Origin: Pusillimonas caeni
GTDB taxonomy: Bacteria > Pseudomonadota > Gammaproteobacteria > Burkholderiales > Burkholderiaceae_B
NCBI RefSeq assembly: GCF_003545815.1
Contig: NZ_PDUW01000009.1
Coordinates: 62,001 to 126,000 of the forward strand
Direction: 5' to 3'
Length of the DNA stretch: 64,000 nt
Under the pieces are notes generated by a model that saw only the letters and a list, made by a program, of their open reading frames with translations, was not told the origin of the DNA and did not search any database. A program made the position numbers and the translations under genes. The stretch's first letter is position 1; every line of letters begins with the position of its first letter. Of the stretch, positions 8,644-19,878 are shown piece by piece.

Positions 8644-9560
8644 CAAGGCAGCACGCCGGCTGCGCTGGCGTTGGGCTCGCGCCCCTCGCGTATGGCGGCG
8701 ATGAACTCTCGGTCTTGCAGTTCTATGCCATTGATCGAAACGTCGACCTGGCTAACGTCGATTTTGTCGCCGGCGCCGGTGTACAGGTCGTCATACGAGG
8801 CGATATAGGTGGCCGTATCGCCGATGTAGCGAAAAGTGGTGCCTAAAGGGCCCTCGTTGTTGAAGCTGAGCGCAAGGGTGCATAAGGCGCCCGTACTGCT
8901 TTTCAGCTGTATCGACATGTCCATGGCAATGCCCAGTTCGGGATGCATGGGCCCTTGCACGGCATGGGCCTGCACGATCTCGCCGCCATCCTGGTACAGG
9001 AATAGATCGACCGTGTGCGCGGCGTGATGCCATAGCAGGTGATCGGTCCAGCTGCGCGGCTCGCCCAGGGCATTCAGATTGCTGCGCCGAAAAAAGAAAG
9101 TTTGGGCGACGAGATGCTGCAAGCGGAACCGGCCCGCGCCGATGCGTTGGCGCACGTATTGATGGCTGGGGTTGAAGCGGCGCGTATGGCCGCACATGGC
9201 GACCAGGCTTCGGCGCCCCGCCTCTTCGACCACTTCGCGAGCGTCATCCAGCCGGTCGGCCAGGGGAATTTCCACCTGGACATGCTTGCCCGCCTTCAGG
9301 CACGCTATCGCCTGACGTGCATGCATGGGCGTGGGCGTACACAGGATGACAGCGTCCACGCCGGGCAGCGCCAGCGCTTCGGACAAGTCTGCGGTGGCGT
9401 GGGGCGCACCGAAGCGGGCCGCCGCGCTGCGCGCCTTTTCTTGTTCGGGGTCCACCACCGACACCACCCTCGCCCCTTCGATATGCGCAAGGCCCTCGAG
9501 ATGCTTGATGCCGAAGGCGCCGACTCCCGCCACAACGATATTGACGATACGAGTGCTCAT
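8601..9560 (-). CDS. Gfo/Idh/MocA oxidoreductase, LigC/PmdC-like 4-carboxy-2-hydroxymuconate-6-semialdehyde dehydrogenase
   Basis: 319 residues from the ATG at 9560, chosen for the strong AAGGAGGGG ribosome site; the frame stays open upstream to 9680. The Rossmann motif GVGAFG is at 12-17. The usual EKP motif is EIP (97-99), followed by LADRLDDA. GHTRRFNPSHQY, SWTDHLLWHHAAHTVDLF and a C-terminal GIELQDREFIAAIREGREPN closely resemble, as I remember them, the CHMS dehydrogenases LigC/PmdC. Those oxidise the hemiacetal of the protocatechuate 4,5-cleavage product to 2-pyrone-4,6-dicarboxylate with NADP+. No ligAB, ligI or ligJ neighbours are present. The gene converges on the aromatic cluster. 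Confidence 0.75.
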   Translation of the reverse strand: MSTRIVNIVVAGVGAFGIKHLEGLAHIEGARVVSVVDPEQEKARSAAARFGAPHATADLSEALALPGVDAVILCTPTPMHARQAIACLKAGKHVQVEIPLADRLDDAREVVEEAGRRSLVAMCGHTRRFNPSHQYVRQRIGAGRFRLQHLVAQTFFFRRSNLNALGEPRSWTDHLLWHHAAHTVDLFLYQDGGEIVQAHAVQGPMHPELGIAMDMSIQLKSSTGALCTLALSFNNEGPLGTTFRYIGDTATYIASYDDLYTGAGDKIDVSQVDVSINGIELQDREFIAAIREGREPNASAAGVLPCYEVLDRLSRQLAG

Positions 9561-9625
9561 GGAAACCCCTCCTTCCCTTTTAGCGTCAACAGGCCCTGTT
9601 CGCTTCATATGATAATCAAGACGGC

Positions 9626-9649
9626 AAAACGGGCCCGACGGGCCCGTTT
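9626..9649 (-). terminator. Intrinsic terminator of rpoD
   Basis: A 9-bp perfect stem (9627-9635 with 9641-9649, 5-base loop) is GC-rich at its base. On the minus strand it runs directly into a TTTT tract. It lies about 40 bases past the rpoD stop and before the LigC-like gene. Confidence 0.8.
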
Positions 9650-9687
9650 GCACAAGGATGGAGGCGGCCGGCCGCCCCACCGGACCA

Positions 9688-11952
9688 CTACTGCCCTTCG
9701 AGGAAGCTCTTGAGCTTGTCGGCCCGGCTCGGGTGGCGCAGCTTGCGCAAGGCCTTGGCCTCGATCTGGCGTATGCGCTCGCGCGTGACGTCGAACTGCT
9801 TGCCGACTTCTTCGAGCGTCTGGTCGGTGCTCATTTCGATGCCGAAACGCATGCGCAGCACCTTGGCTTCGCGCGGGGTAAGCGAATCGAGCACCTCTTT
9901 GACCACGTCGCGCATCGAGCCGTGCAAGGCCCATTCCGACGGCGACAGCGTACCGGTGTCCTCGATGAAGTCGCCCAGGTGGGAATCGTCGTCGTCGCCG
10001 ATGGGCGTCTCCATGGAGATGGGCTCTTTGGCGATCTTGAGGATCTTGCGCACCTTGTCCTCGGGCATGTCCATCTTTTGCGCCAGCGTGGCCGGATCCG
10101 GCTCGGCGCCGGTTTCCTGCAGAATCTGGCGATTGATACGGTTCATCTTGTTGATGGTTTCGATCATGTGCACCGGAATGCGGATGGTGCGCGCCTGGTC
10201 GGCGATCGAGCGCGTGATGGCCTGGCGAATCCACCAGGTGGCGTAGGTCGAGAACTTGTAGCCTCGACGGTACTCGAACTTGTCCACCGCCTTCATGAGG
10301 CCGATGTTGCCCTCTTGGATGAGATCGAGGAACTGCAGGCCGCGGTTGGTGTACTTCTTGGCGATGGAAATGACCAGGCGCAGGTTGGCCTCGGTCATTT
10401 CACGCTTGGCCTTGCGCGCCTTGGCTTCGCCCGTGGCCATGCGCTTGTTGACGTCCTTGAGGTCTTTGAGCGGCAGCACGACACTGGACTGCAGGTCGAT
10501 GAGCTTTTGCTGCAGCTCTTGCACGGCCGGAACATGGCGCTCGAGCGTCTCGGAGTAAGGATGGCCGGCGGCGACTTCTTGAAGCACCCAGTCGAGATTG
10601 GTCTCGTTGCCGGGAAACACCTTGATGAAGTACGCACGCGGCATGCCGGCGCGGTCGACGCAGATGTGCAGCACCTCGCGCTCGAGCTGGCGCACCTGGG
10701 CCACCTGGTCGCGCAGTGTGTCGGCCAGGCGCTCGACCATCTTGGCGGTAAAGCGGATGCCCATGAGCTCATCGAGAATGGCCTGCTGCGCCTGCGTGTA
10801 CTCGGGCGCATCGTAGCCCTTGGTCTCGAAAGCCTTGCGCATTTTCTCGAACCAATGCGAAACGCTCTCGAACTTCTTGAGCGACTTGGTGCGCAGGTAT
10901 TCGAGCTGTTTGCTGCTCATGCCGCCCGCCGGGCCGTCCTCGTTCTCGTCGTTGTCGACCGAGACGCCGGCACCGGCGTATTCTTCGCCCTCTTCGTCGA
11001 CCAGGCCGTCGACGACTTCGTCGATTTGAGCATGGCCGTCGCGCACCCGCTGCACGTGGGCGAGGATCTCGTTGACCGTGGTGGGGCACGCGGCGATCGC
11101 CATGACCATATGCTTGAGGCCGTCTTCGATGCGCTTGGCGATTTCGATCTCGCCTTCGCGGGTCAGCAGCTCGACCGTGCCCATTTCGCGCATGTACATG
11201 CGCACGGGATCGGTGGTGCGGCCGAAATCGGAGTCCACGGTGGTGAGGGCGGCCTCGGCTTCGTCCTCGACATCGTCGTCGTTGGACGCGACCGGCGCAT
11301 TGTCGTTCAAGAGCAGCGATTCGGCATCGGGCGCCTGGTCGTAGACCGAGATGCCCATGTCGCTGAACGTGCTGATGATGCCGTCGATGGCTTCGGCGTC
11401 GACCAGATCGTCGGGAAGATGGTCGTTGATCTCGCCATAGGTGAGGTAGCCGCGCTCTTTGCCCAGCTTGATCAGCACCTTCAGGCGATTGCGGCGCGCC
11501 TCCTGTTCTTCGGGCGTCATCTGGCCGCGGGCGGGCGTGTCCTTGTCACCCTTGCCGCGCTTGCCGCCGCGCTTGGGCATGGGTTTGAAATCGGGGATGA
11601 CCTCGGCTTCGACATCGACATCGTCGTCGGTGAAGTTGGCCGCGTCGTTGTTGGCCGACTTGGCCGGACGGCCGGGACGGCGGCCCGTGGAAGCCGGACG
11701 GCCGGGCTTGGCCGCTTTCTTGGCTTCAGCGCCCTCGGTCGTTTTCTTGGCAGCCGCCTTCTTGACGGCCGCCTTCTTGACTGCAGCCTTTTTGGCGGGT
11801 GCCTTCTTGGCTGCCACCTTGGCATCCGCGCCCGCCTCGGCCGCAACCTTTACAGTGGTCTTGGCGGCGCTTTTTGTCGCAGCGGCCGATTGGGCTTTTT
11901 TTGCAGCTTCTTGCTCAGCTGTCAACGGGGTCTTACCAGTGGCTTGGGTCAT
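9688..11952 (-). CDS. rpoD: RNA polymerase primary sigma factor RpoD (sigma-70)
   Basis: 754 residues from the ATG at 11950-11952 ([10 protein letters not shown]); an in-frame ATG at 12078 adds 42 unlikely residues. Residues about 18-98 are Lys/Ala/Pro-rich with repeated [10 protein letters not shown] and two PGRP AT-hook-like cores (84-86, 94-96). Region 1.1 and region 1.2 ([16 protein letters not shown]) follow, then a long non-conserved region. Region 2 ([39 protein letters not shown]), region 3 and region 4.2 ([20 protein letters not shown]) complete the protein, which ends KSFLEGQ. It directs core RNA polymerase to housekeeping promoters. It is third in the rpsU-dnaG-rpoD macromolecular synthesis operon, with 235 bases between dnaG and rpoD that may hold a separate promoter. 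Confidence 0.98.
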   Translation of the reverse strand: MTQATGKTPLTAEQEAAKKAQSAAATKSAAKTTVKVAAEAGADAKVAAKKAPAKKAAVKKAAVKKAAAKKTTEGAEAKKAAKPGRPASTGRRPGRPAKSANNDAANFTDDDVDVEAEVIPDFKPMPKRGGKRGKGDKDTPARGQMTPEEQEARRNRLKVLIKLGKERGYLTYGEINDHLPDDLVDAEAIDGIISTFSDMGISVYDQAPDAESLLLNDNAPVASNDDDVEDEAEAALTTVDSDFGRTTDPVRMYMREMGTVELLTREGEIEIAKRIEDGLKHMVMAIAACPTTVNEILAHVQRVRDGHAQIDEVVDGLVDEEGEEYAGAGVSVDNDENEDGPAGGMSSKQLEYLRTKSLKKFESVSHWFEKMRKAFETKGYDAPEYTQAQQAILDELMGIRFTAKMVERLADTLRDQVAQVRQLEREVLHICVDRAGMPRAYFIKVFPGNETNLDWVLQEVAAGHPYSETLERHVPAVQELQQKLIDLQSSVVLPLKDLKDVNKRMATGEAKARKAKREMTEANLRLVISIAKKYTNRGLQFLDLIQEGNIGLMKAVDKFEYRRGYKFSTYATWWIRQAITRSIADQARTIRIPVHMIETINKMNRINRQILQETGAEPDPATLAQKMDMPEDKVRKILKIAKEPISMETPIGDDDDSHLGDFIEDTGTLSPSEWALHGSMRDVVKEVLDSLTPREAKVLRMRFGIEMSTDQTLEEVGKQFDVTRERIRQIEAKALRKLRHPSRADKLKSFLEGQ

Positions 11953-12187
11953 AGTCGCTTCCGTAAGTGCAATTCGTGCGCGACAGGCTTCGCGCCGGCA
12001 TTGCATGGCAAAACTACTCTCGCAAAGAATCGGGCCCGCGCGCGAAAAGCCGATTTCTTGCCCGGTGCCCCAATCCATGTATATCCTTGTCTTTTCTATG
12101 CAAGGCCAAAATGGGCAGCCGACGTAAAACCGCTACTTTTGTGCTAGTGGTGCTGATGTCGATGCGAAACTCTTTATTTTACAACAG

Positions 12188-14074
12188 TCAGCGCGCCGCG
12201 GCACTATTCAAAAGGGCCAGCCGACGCGTCAATTCCTGGTAGCGCCGGCGCGACGCTTCGTCTCTGAGGCCGCCGGCGATCAATTCGGACTGCTCCGCCT
12301 TGATGGCGTCCAGTTCGATACGATGCATAGCATCGTTCCATTCGGCCCAGGGGTCAGGCAGGTCGTCCTGCTCCAGCAGCTCTGTACTTAGACTGTTGAG
12401 GACCTGGGTCAGTTCCTGGGCGGGGTCGGCCGCCTGCAGCAATGCCCCCACATGGCGGGCTCCGCTGGTATGCGCCAGCGCAATCAGGTCTCTTACAAGT
12501 ACCAGATGGGGGCCCTGCTCGAGGATTTCAAGCTGCTGGTCGCCCAGCCGGTCCACCAGTTCCGTATGAGCCAGCAGCAGCCGCAGCAGGCGCTTGGCCA
12601 TGGGCGTGACCGCGCGCGAGCGTTGTTGCGGCCGCTTGCCCGCGCGAGGCGGCTCGCCGGGCGTGTCTTCCCAGGGCTCGACCGGCACGAAACCCTCGGA
12701 AGGGATGTCCATGAAGCCGGGCGGCTCGGCGTGCGCCGGCTCGCCGTGGCGGGGATCATGCGCCGCGGGCGGCGGGGCCTCGGGCGCGGCCTCGAGCATA
12801 CCGGCCAGTTCTTCCGGGGTAAGCCTGACGAGGCGGGCGAATTCCCGCTCGATCTGCATGCGCAGCGTACCCGGCGGCATCAGCGCCAGCAAGGGCTTGG
12901 CTTCGTGCACGCAGGCCGCCCGCCCCTCGGCCTCGTCCATCGCATGGTGGGAGGCCAGTTCGTCGAGCATGAAGCGCGACAAGGGGTCCGCTTCGGCCAG
13001 CGAGGCGCGAAATGCCTCGGCGCCGTATTCACGGACGTAAGAGTCGGGATCGTGCTCTTGGGGCAGGAAAAGAAAGCGTATCGAGGCGTCGTCGCGCAGC
13101 AGCGGCAGGCACACCTGCAACGCCCGCCAGGCGGCTCGCCGGCCCGCCTTGTCGCCATCGAAACTGAAAACCACCTTATTGCTCAGGCGCAGGAGCTTCT
13201 GCACGTGCTCGGGGGTGGTGGAGGTGCCCAGCGTGGCCACGGCGTTCTCGATGCCCTGCTGGGCCAGACCGACCACGTCCATATAGCCTTCGACCACCAG
13301 CACGCACGCCTCGGTGCGTACGGCCGCTCGGGCCTCCCACAGCCCGTACAGTTCGCGGCCCTTGGAAAACACCGCGGTCTCGGGCGAGTTCAGGTACTTG
13401 GGCTCGCCCTTGGCGATCAGGCGGCCGCCGAAGCCGATGATGTTTCCGCGCGTGTTGCGGATCGGGAACATGATGCGTTCGCGGAAACGATCGTAGCGGC
13501 GGCCGTCCTCGGACTCGATGACGAGGCCGGACTCCACCAGCAGCGGGTCTTCGTAATGAGGGAAGATCGACGCCAGACCGCGCCGGTCGGAGCCCGTCCA
13601 GCCCAAGCCGAAGCGTGCCGCGATCGATCCGCTCAGGCCCCGCTGCTTGAGGTAGGAGATGGCGGCCGGAGAGGCCTTGAGGCCGGCCTGGTAATGCGCA
13701 TGCGCCGCATCGAGAATCTGCTGGTGCCGCGAGACCTCTTCCTTGCGGCGCTGCGAGGCGGCGCGCTGGGCGGGGCTGCGGCTTTCTTCGGGCACCGCCA
13801 TGCCGACGGACGCGGCCAGGCTGCGCACCGCCTCGGGGAAGCTGGCCCCGGTGTGCTCCATCAGAAACGAAATGGCGCTGCCATGCGCTCCGCAGCCGAA
13901 GCAGTGGTAAAACTGCTTGGTGGGACTGACAGTGAAGGAGGGACTTTTTTCGTTATGAAACGGACACAGGCCAAGCAAGTTGGCCCCGCCCTTGCGCAAC
14001 TGCACATATCGCCCGACGACGTCGACTACATCTACCCGGGCAAGAAGCTCTTGGACAAAAGAGTCTGGTATCAA
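12188..14074 (-). CDS. dnaG: DNA primase DnaG
   Basis: 628 residues. The CHC2 zinc-binding domain ([11 protein letters not shown] then CFGCGAHG, residues about 38-66) is followed by the primase core and Toprim domain ([25 protein letters not shown]) and a C-terminal helicase-binding domain. It makes RNA primers for replication. The start is TTG at 14074-14072, overlapping the rpsU stop as TTGA; the residues [19 protein letters not shown] match DnaG N-termini exactly from here. No good ribosome site precedes it, so translation is probably coupled to rpsU and kept low. This fits the known scarcity of primase. Confidence 0.97.
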   Translation of the reverse strand: MIPDSFVQELLARVDVVDVVGRYVQLRKGGANLLGLCPFHNEKSPSFTVSPTKQFYHCFGCGAHGSAISFLMEHTGASFPEAVRSLAASVGMAVPEESRSPAQRAASQRRKEEVSRHQQILDAAHAHYQAGLKASPAAISYLKQRGLSGSIAARFGLGWTGSDRRGLASIFPHYEDPLLVESGLVIESEDGRRYDRFRERIMFPIRNTRGNIIGFGGRLIAKGEPKYLNSPETAVFSKGRELYGLWEARAAVRTEACVLVVEGYMDVVGLAQQGIENAVATLGTSTTPEHVQKLLRLSNKVVFSFDGDKAGRRAAWRALQVCLPLLRDDASIRFLFLPQEHDPDSYVREYGAEAFRASLAEADPLSRFMLDELASHHAMDEAEGRAACVHEAKPLLALMPPGTLRMQIEREFARLVRLTPEELAGMLEAAPEAPPPAAHDPRHGEPAHAEPPGFMDIPSEGFVPVEPWEDTPGEPPRAGKRPQQRSRAVTPMAKRLLRLLLAHTELVDRLGDQQLEILEQGPHLVLVRDLIALAHTSGARHVGALLQAADPAQELTQVLNSLSTELLEQDDLPDPWAEWNDAMHRIELDAIKAEQSELIAGGLRDEASRRRYQELTRRLALLNSAAAR

Positions 14075-14283
14075 TAGAGGCGCGGGGGCAATTGTTGGCT
14101 GCGGATGCGCTTGTAGTGACGCTTGACCGCGGCGGCATGCTTGCGCTTGCGCTCGGCGGTGGGCTTTTCGTAGAACTCGCGCGAACGCAGTTCGGTCAAA
14201 AGGCCGATTTTTTCAATGGTGCGCTTAAAACGGCGCAAAGCAGCTTCAAAAGGCTCGTTTTCTTTAAGACGAACGGTAGGCAT
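14071..14283 (-). CDS. rpsU: 30S ribosomal protein S21
   Basis: 70 residues, very basic, starting [20 protein letters not shown], the usual S21 length and sequence. It is part of the small subunit near the anti-Shine-Dalgarno end of 16S rRNA. It is the first gene of rpsU-dnaG-rpoD, and its TGA stop overlaps the dnaG TTG start. Confidence 0.97.
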   Translation of the reverse strand: MPTVRLKENEPFEAALRRFKRTIEKIGLLTELRSREFYEKPTAERKRKHAAAVKRHYKRIRSQQLPPRLY

Positions 14284-14332
14284 GTACGGGTAAGCCTCGC
14301 AAAAAGGTATGCAAAATTTCGTAAAGCATTAG

Positions 14333-14362
14333 ATTCTACCACGAAACCCGAAATTTCACGAA
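14333..14362 (-). promoter_or_regulatory. rpsU: Probable rpsU operon promoter
   Basis: On the minus strand TTCGTG (14357-14362), an 18-base spacer and TAGAAT (14333-14338) lie about 50 bases before the rpsU ATG. The -10 is good, the -35 moderate. The promoter sits directly against the stop codon of the upstream phosphoribosyltransferase gene. Confidence 0.5.
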
Positions 14363-14911
14363 CTATTCGCCGTTGCGCTTGCCCTTGCGCATCCAGGCCT
14401 CGAGCTGGTGAGGCCGCAAGCTGTCGTAGTCTTCGAAGGGCTGGTGGATCCAGGGATTGGTGGGCAGCTTCTCGACATGGTAGTCGGGCGTGGCGTGGGA
14501 ATGGCCTTTCCACCAGAGCACCGCGCTTTTCATCTCGGTGATGTCCGGGAACTGGTTGCGCAGATGCTCGCCCACCCGGTTGAAGGTCATGCCCGTATCG
14601 ACCATGTCGTCCACCAGCAACACCCGGCCGTCCAGCGTGCCGCGGGTGATGGTGATGAACTGGGCGATGTCGAGCGTGCCCTGCTGTGTGCCGGCGGCTT
14701 CGCGATAGCTGCTGGTGGCAAGAATGCCCAGCGGCACGTCGTAGATGCGGGAAAGCACGTCTCCGACGCGTACGCCGCCGCGCGCCAGGCAGATGATCTT
14801 GTCGAACTTCCAGCCTGAATCATGGATGATCAGCGCAAGACGTTCGATCAGCGCATGGTATTGGTCCCAAGTGATCCAAAGATCACGGTCCGTGCTGGGC
14901 GGCAGGCTCAT
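14363..14911 (-). CDS. Phosphoribosyltransferase family protein
   Basis: 182 residues from the ATG at 14911, chosen for the GGGAGAA site 4-10 bases upstream; an upstream in-frame start at 14938 is less likely. The PRPP-binding motif VLLVDDMVDTGMTF (about 104-117) and the early CLARGGVRVGD loop are those of hypoxanthine/xanthine-guanine type phosphoribosyltransferases. The protein probably salvages a purine base with PRPP, which suits its position just after purA on the same strand. It may instead be one of the many uncharacterised family members. Confidence 0.8.
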   Translation of the reverse strand: MSLPPSTDRDLWITWDQYHALIERLALIIHDSGWKFDKIICLARGGVRVGDVLSRIYDVPLGILATSSYREAAGTQQGTLDIAQFITITRGTLDGRVLLVDDMVDTGMTFNRVGEHLRNQFPDITEMKSAVLWWKGHSHATPDYHVEKLPTNPWIHQPFEDYDSLRPHQLEAWMRKGKRNGE

Positions 14912-14964
14912 GGTGTTCTCCCTTTTTACTCGAAGCAAGGTGCGTCATCATACCCCCGTCGGGC

Positions 14965-16266
<1,302 letters not shown>

Positions 16267-16344
16267 TCAAAGAGTCCGGCCCCCCGGGGGCCCGAAAAAG
16301 GAGTTGAGCCACGGGCCGCCATGCGGCCGCGCGACGAAAAAAAG

Positions 16345-17511
16345 TTAGTTTATCGCCCTAACCCGCCATGCTCCATCGACGAAAACCAGTTCGCGATCCA
16401 CGGTGAACTCGTCCAGGTCGTGGGTTTCGCCCGGCAGCGACTGCACCACGATCTCGCCCGAACCACGCAGGCCGCGCAGAGCCTCCATAAGGGCCGGATC
16501 GGTGCCCCACGGAGCCCGGATGGCCTTGGTCAGCTTGGCGGGCGGCAAGCCCGACGACAGCTTGCGTAAATCCATGCTGAACCCGGTGGCGGGACGCTCG
16601 CGCCCGAACACCCTGCCGATGCCGTCGTACCGCCCGCCCTTGACCAGCGCATCGTGCCAGCCCTGGGCATAGATGGAGAACATGACGCCCGAGTGATAGC
16701 CATAGCCGCTGCCCGCATCGGCCAGGTCGATGCTGAACTCGTACTCGGGCATGGCCTGGACCAGGGCCTGCAGGTCGGTCATGGCCTGCTGAATGCGCGG
16801 CAGCGCCGGCAGCGCCTTGGGCGCCTCGGCCAGGACCTCGACGCCGCCGTACAGCGACGGCAGGACGGTAAGGGCCTGGAGCGTTTCAGGCCGCAGCTCG
16901 GGCAGGCGCTGGCCCAGGTTTCGAATGCCCGGCACGTCTTTGGTGCTGAGCAGTTCGATGACTTCGTCCGCCACCTCGGTCAATGCGAGATCGGAATCGA
17001 TGATGGCGCGTACGACGCCCAGATGATTGAGGTCGAGCCGGGCGCCCGCGACGCCGGCGCGCTGCACGCTTTCGAGGGCAAGCTGGATGATCTCGATGTC
17101 GGCCTCGACGCCGGCATGGCCGAAGAGCTCGGCTCCGACCTGGAGCAGTTCGCGGTCGGACAACAGCCCGGCAGGACGCGCATGCAGAACCGACCCGCAA
17201 TAGCACAAGCGCGTCACCCCCTCCCGGTTGAGCAGGTGGGCGTCGATGCGGGCGATCTGCGGAGTGGTGTCGGCGCGCAGGCCCAGCGTGCGGCCGGACA
17301 ATTGATCCACGAGCTTGCAGGTGCGCAAGGCCAGGTCGCTGCCCTTGTCGGACAGCAGCGAATCCAGATATTCGACCAGCGGCGGCGCGACGAGCTCGAA
17401 TCCATAGGCACGGTACAGGTCCAAAAGCTCTCGGCGCAGTTCTTCGATGCGGCGCGCTTCGGCCGGTAGAACATCGGCCAGGCTTTCGGGCAACAACCAG
17501 GTGGACATCAT
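16345..17511 (-). CDS. hisZ: ATP phosphoribosyltransferase regulatory subunit HisZ
   Basis: 388 residues from the ATG at 17511 ([10 protein letters not shown]), after GGAAACGC. HisZ is a HisRS paralogue lacking aminoacylation. Class II synthetase-like motifs are visible ([30 protein letters not shown]), but the tRNA-binding domain is absent. It binds the short HisG to form the feedback-controlled first enzyme of histidine synthesis; hisG is not in the window. A terminator-like hairpin lies only 34 bases upstream (17554-17587). Confidence 0.92.
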   Translation of the reverse strand: MMSTWLLPESLADVLPAEARRIEELRRELLDLYRAYGFELVAPPLVEYLDSLLSDKGSDLALRTCKLVDQLSGRTLGLRADTTPQIARIDAHLLNREGVTRLCYCGSVLHARPAGLLSDRELLQVGAELFGHAGVEADIEIIQLALESVQRAGVAGARLDLNHLGVVRAIIDSDLALTEVADEVIELLSTKDVPGIRNLGQRLPELRPETLQALTVLPSLYGGVEVLAEAPKALPALPRIQQAMTDLQALVQAMPEYEFSIDLADAGSGYGYHSGVMFSIYAQGWHDALVKGGRYDGIGRVFGRERPATGFSMDLRKLSSGLPPAKLTKAIRAPWGTDPALMEALRGLRGSGEIVVQSLPGETHDLDEFTVDRELVFVDGAWRVRAIN

Positions 17512-17544
17512 GCGTTTCCGTTCAATACCAGGAAAAGGTCGTAC

Positions 17545-17587
17545 ACAAACAAAAAGCGACTTGGGGCGTAAGCCCGCCAAGTCGCTT
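17545..17587 (-). terminator. Intrinsic terminator or attenuator between hflC and hisZ
   Basis: A perfect 11-bp stem (17554-17564 with 17577-17587) has a 12-base loop that contains a smaller GGC/GCC pairing. On the minus strand it is followed by TTTTTGTTTGT. It would end hflK-hflC transcripts, but so close to the hisZ ATG that hisZ-purA must use read-through or a promoter overlapping the hairpin. Confidence 0.8.
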
Positions 17588-17670
17588 GCGGAAGGTATTT
17601 CAACTTACGGCGTATTGTACCGTGTTGTGGCGCCATTCCCAAATACGGCCGGGAACGGCGCCGGCGCCGC

Positions 17671-18558
17671 CTAGGGCCGGGCGGGCGCCGTTCCCTGCCC
17701 GTTGTCCCAGAAGCGGAAGAACTCCGAATCGGGGCTGATCACGAGCAGGTCGTCCTTGCTGGAGAAAGACGAGCGGTAAGCCTCGAGGCTCTTGTAGAAA
17801 CTGTAGAACTCGGGGTTCTTGCTGTAGGCCTGGGCAAAGATGGAAGCGGCCTCGGCATCGCCCGTGCCCCGGATCTTCTCGGCTTCGGCGTATGCGGTGG
17901 CGAGCAGCTCTTCGCGCTGGCGGTCGGCCTGGGCGCGGATGCGTTCGCTATCGGCTGCGCCGGTGGCGCGCAGGCGGTTGGCTTCTTCTTTGCGCTCGGC
18001 CTCCATGCGCCGGTAGACGGATTCGGAAATCTCGGGCGCGAAATCGATGCGGCGCAGGCGCACATCGACCACCTCGACCCCCAGCGGGCGGGCCCGGTTG
18101 TCGACCGTGGAAAGCATTTCTTTCATGATGTCGCCGCGCTGGCTGGAGACGACCTCTTTCACGGTGCGCACGTTGACCGAGGCGTTGAGCGCGTCGCGGA
18201 TCTGGGCGCTGAGACGCTCTTCGGCGGCACGCGTGTTGGCGCCGAAGGTCACGTAGAACTGGCGGGGGTCGATAATGCGCCACTTCACGAAGGAGTCGAT
18301 CAGCAGGTTCTTTTTCTCGGCCGTCTGGATACGCTCGGGATCTTTGGTTTCAATGGTCTGCAGCCGCCTGTCGAGCAGCACGACGTTCTGGAACGGCGGC
18401 GGCAGCTTGAAGTACAGGCCCGGCTCGGTGATGGTTTCGCGCACCTCGCCCAGGGCGAATACAAGAGCCGAATCGCGCTCGCGCACGACGAAGACGCAGG
18501 ACGATAAAACGGCCAGAATAATGACGAGGCCGATCAAATAGGGAAAGAAACGTTGCAT
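17671..18558 (-). CDS. hflC: HflC, FtsH protease modulator subunit
   Basis: 295 residues. One N-terminal membrane anchor (about 5-27) is followed by a periplasmic SPFH/band 7 domain and a charged helical region rich in Glu/Arg/Ala (ERKEEANRLRATG). HflC with HflK forms the membrane cage that surrounds FtsH and tunes degradation of membrane proteins. It lies 12 bases after hflK. The last gene before the 17545-17587 hairpin. Confidence 0.96.
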   Translation of the reverse strand: MQRFFPYLIGLVIILAVLSSCVFVVRERDSALVFALGEVRETITEPGLYFKLPPPFQNVVLLDRRLQTIETKDPERIQTAEKKNLLIDSFVKWRIIDPRQFYVTFGANTRAAEERLSAQIRDALNASVNVRTVKEVVSSQRGDIMKEMLSTVDNRARPLGVEVVDVRLRRIDFAPEISESVYRRMEAERKEEANRLRATGAADSERIRAQADRQREELLATAYAEAEKIRGTGDAEAASIFAQAYSKNPEFYSFYKSLEAYRSSFSSKDDLLVISPDSEFFRFWDNGQGTAPARP

Positions 18559-18570
18559 GAGGGCCCCCGA

Positions 18571-19878
18571 TTAGCGCGAATAAGGATTGGCGAGCGCGCC
18601 CGCGGCGCCGTTGCCATACGGAGTGCCTCGCGGCGACGAGGGGGTCGAGCCGCCCTGCGATGCCGCCCCGCCCGCGGCGGCCGCCGCGGCCGAACCGGCG
18701 GAATTCGAACCGGACTCTGGGGCGGGCTTGCGCGCCGCCTGGCCGGCGATCTTGTCCAGCGGCAGATACAGCATATTGTTGCTGCCGCCGGCGTCGACGA
18801 CGATCTTGGCCGTATTTTCAAGAATGTCCTGCATGGTGGTGAGATACATGCGTTCGCGCGTGACGTCCGGCGCCTTGGCGTACTCGCCTTCGACACTGGC
18901 GAAACGCGCCGTATCGCCCTGGGCGTCGCCGATGACGCGGGCGCGGTAGCCTTCGGCCTGCTGCACCATGCGCGCCACCTGGCCCTGGGCCTCGGGCAGC
19001 ACCTGGCTCGCATAGGCGTTGCCTTCGTTGATGAGGCGTTCGCGGTCCTGGCCGGCCTTGACGGCATCGTCGAACGCCGCCTGCACCTGCTCGGGCGGCT
19101 GCACGTTCTGGATGGCCACGGTGCTGACCTGGATGCCGGTCTGGTAGCGATCGAGGATGTCCTGCGCAAAGCGCTGCACCCGCGTGGCGATTTCGGTACG
19201 GCCCGAATACAGGACGGAGTCCATGGGCTGCTGGCCGACCACCTCGCGCATGGCCGTCTCGACCGCCTGGCGCACCGACTCGTCGGGCTGGCTGGTCTTG
19301 AAGAGATAGTCGGGCGCGCCTTCGGGGTTGAGCCTATATTGGACGACGAACTGCACGTCGACGATGTTTTCGTCGGTGGTCAGCATCAGCGATTCGGACA
19401 GCACCTTGTTGCGCGCGTTGCCCCGGAAGCCCACTTCGAAGGTACGCAGCTGGGCGATGTTGACGGTCTGGGAGTCTTCGATGGGATAAGGCAGGCGCCA
19501 CTGCAGGCCCGGCGTCAGCGTCTTGGTATAGGCGCCGAAGCGCGTCACCACCGCCACCTGTCCCTCCTGGACGATGGTGAAGCCGCTGGCCAGCCACAGC
19601 GCGACGATGATGATGAAGATGACGGCGATGGTCTTGGGCGACCCCTTGGGCAGCGAGGCGCCGGGACCGGCCCCCCCGCCATTGCCGCTGCCGCCGCGGC
19701 GGGGCTTGCGGCCGAACAGCGCGCCCAGCCGGTTGTTGAAATCGCGCCAGACTTCGTCGAGATCTGGAGGGCCGCCGCCCTGGTTGGGCCGGCGAGGCGG
19801 TTCGGAGTCGTTGCTGTTGTTGCCGCCACGCCCCCAACCCGGGTCATTCAGGTTGAAAATTTTCGATATTGAACGCAT
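18571..19878 (-). CDS. hflK: HflK, FtsH protease modulator subunit
   Basis: 435 residues from ATG 19878 (MRSISKIFNLNDPGWGRGG). A Gly/Asn/Pro-rich cytoplasmic N-terminus (about 1-85) precedes a single membrane segment (about 90-110: IAVIFIIIVALWLASGF), the SPFH/band 7 domain, a coiled region, and a low-complexity Ala/Gly/Ser-rich tail. It partners HflC. The start lies inside the 3' end of hflX (35-base overlap), so translation is probably coupled. Confidence 0.95.
   Translation of the reverse strand: MRSISKIFNLNDPGWGRGGNNSNDSEPPRRPNQGGGPPDLDEVWRDFNNRLGALFGRKPRRGGSGNGGGAGPGASLPKGSPKTIAVIFIIIVALWLASGFTIVQEGQVAVVTRFGAYTKTLTPGLQWRLPYPIEDSQTVNIAQLRTFEVGFRGNARNKVLSESLMLTTDENIVDVQFVVQYRLNPEGAPDYLFKTSQPDESVRQAVETAMREVVGQQPMDSVLYSGRTEIATRVQRFAQDILDRYQTGIQVSTVAIQNVQPPEQVQAAFDDAVKAGQDRERLINEGNAYASQVLPEAQGQVARMVQQAEGYRARVIGDAQGDTARFASVEGEYAKAPDVTRERMYLTTMQDILENTAKIVVDAGGSNNMLYLPLDKIAGQAARKPAPESGSNSAGSAAAAAAGGAASQGGSTPSSPRGTPYGNGAAGALANPYSR

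Noticed and set aside
9658-12147. 829-codon open frame on the plus strand across rpoD
   Set aside because: It is antisense to the highly conserved RpoD and shows no recognisable family; long antisense frames are expected in GC-rich DNA. The same holds for 12452-14077 across dnaG and 30826-33660 across valS.
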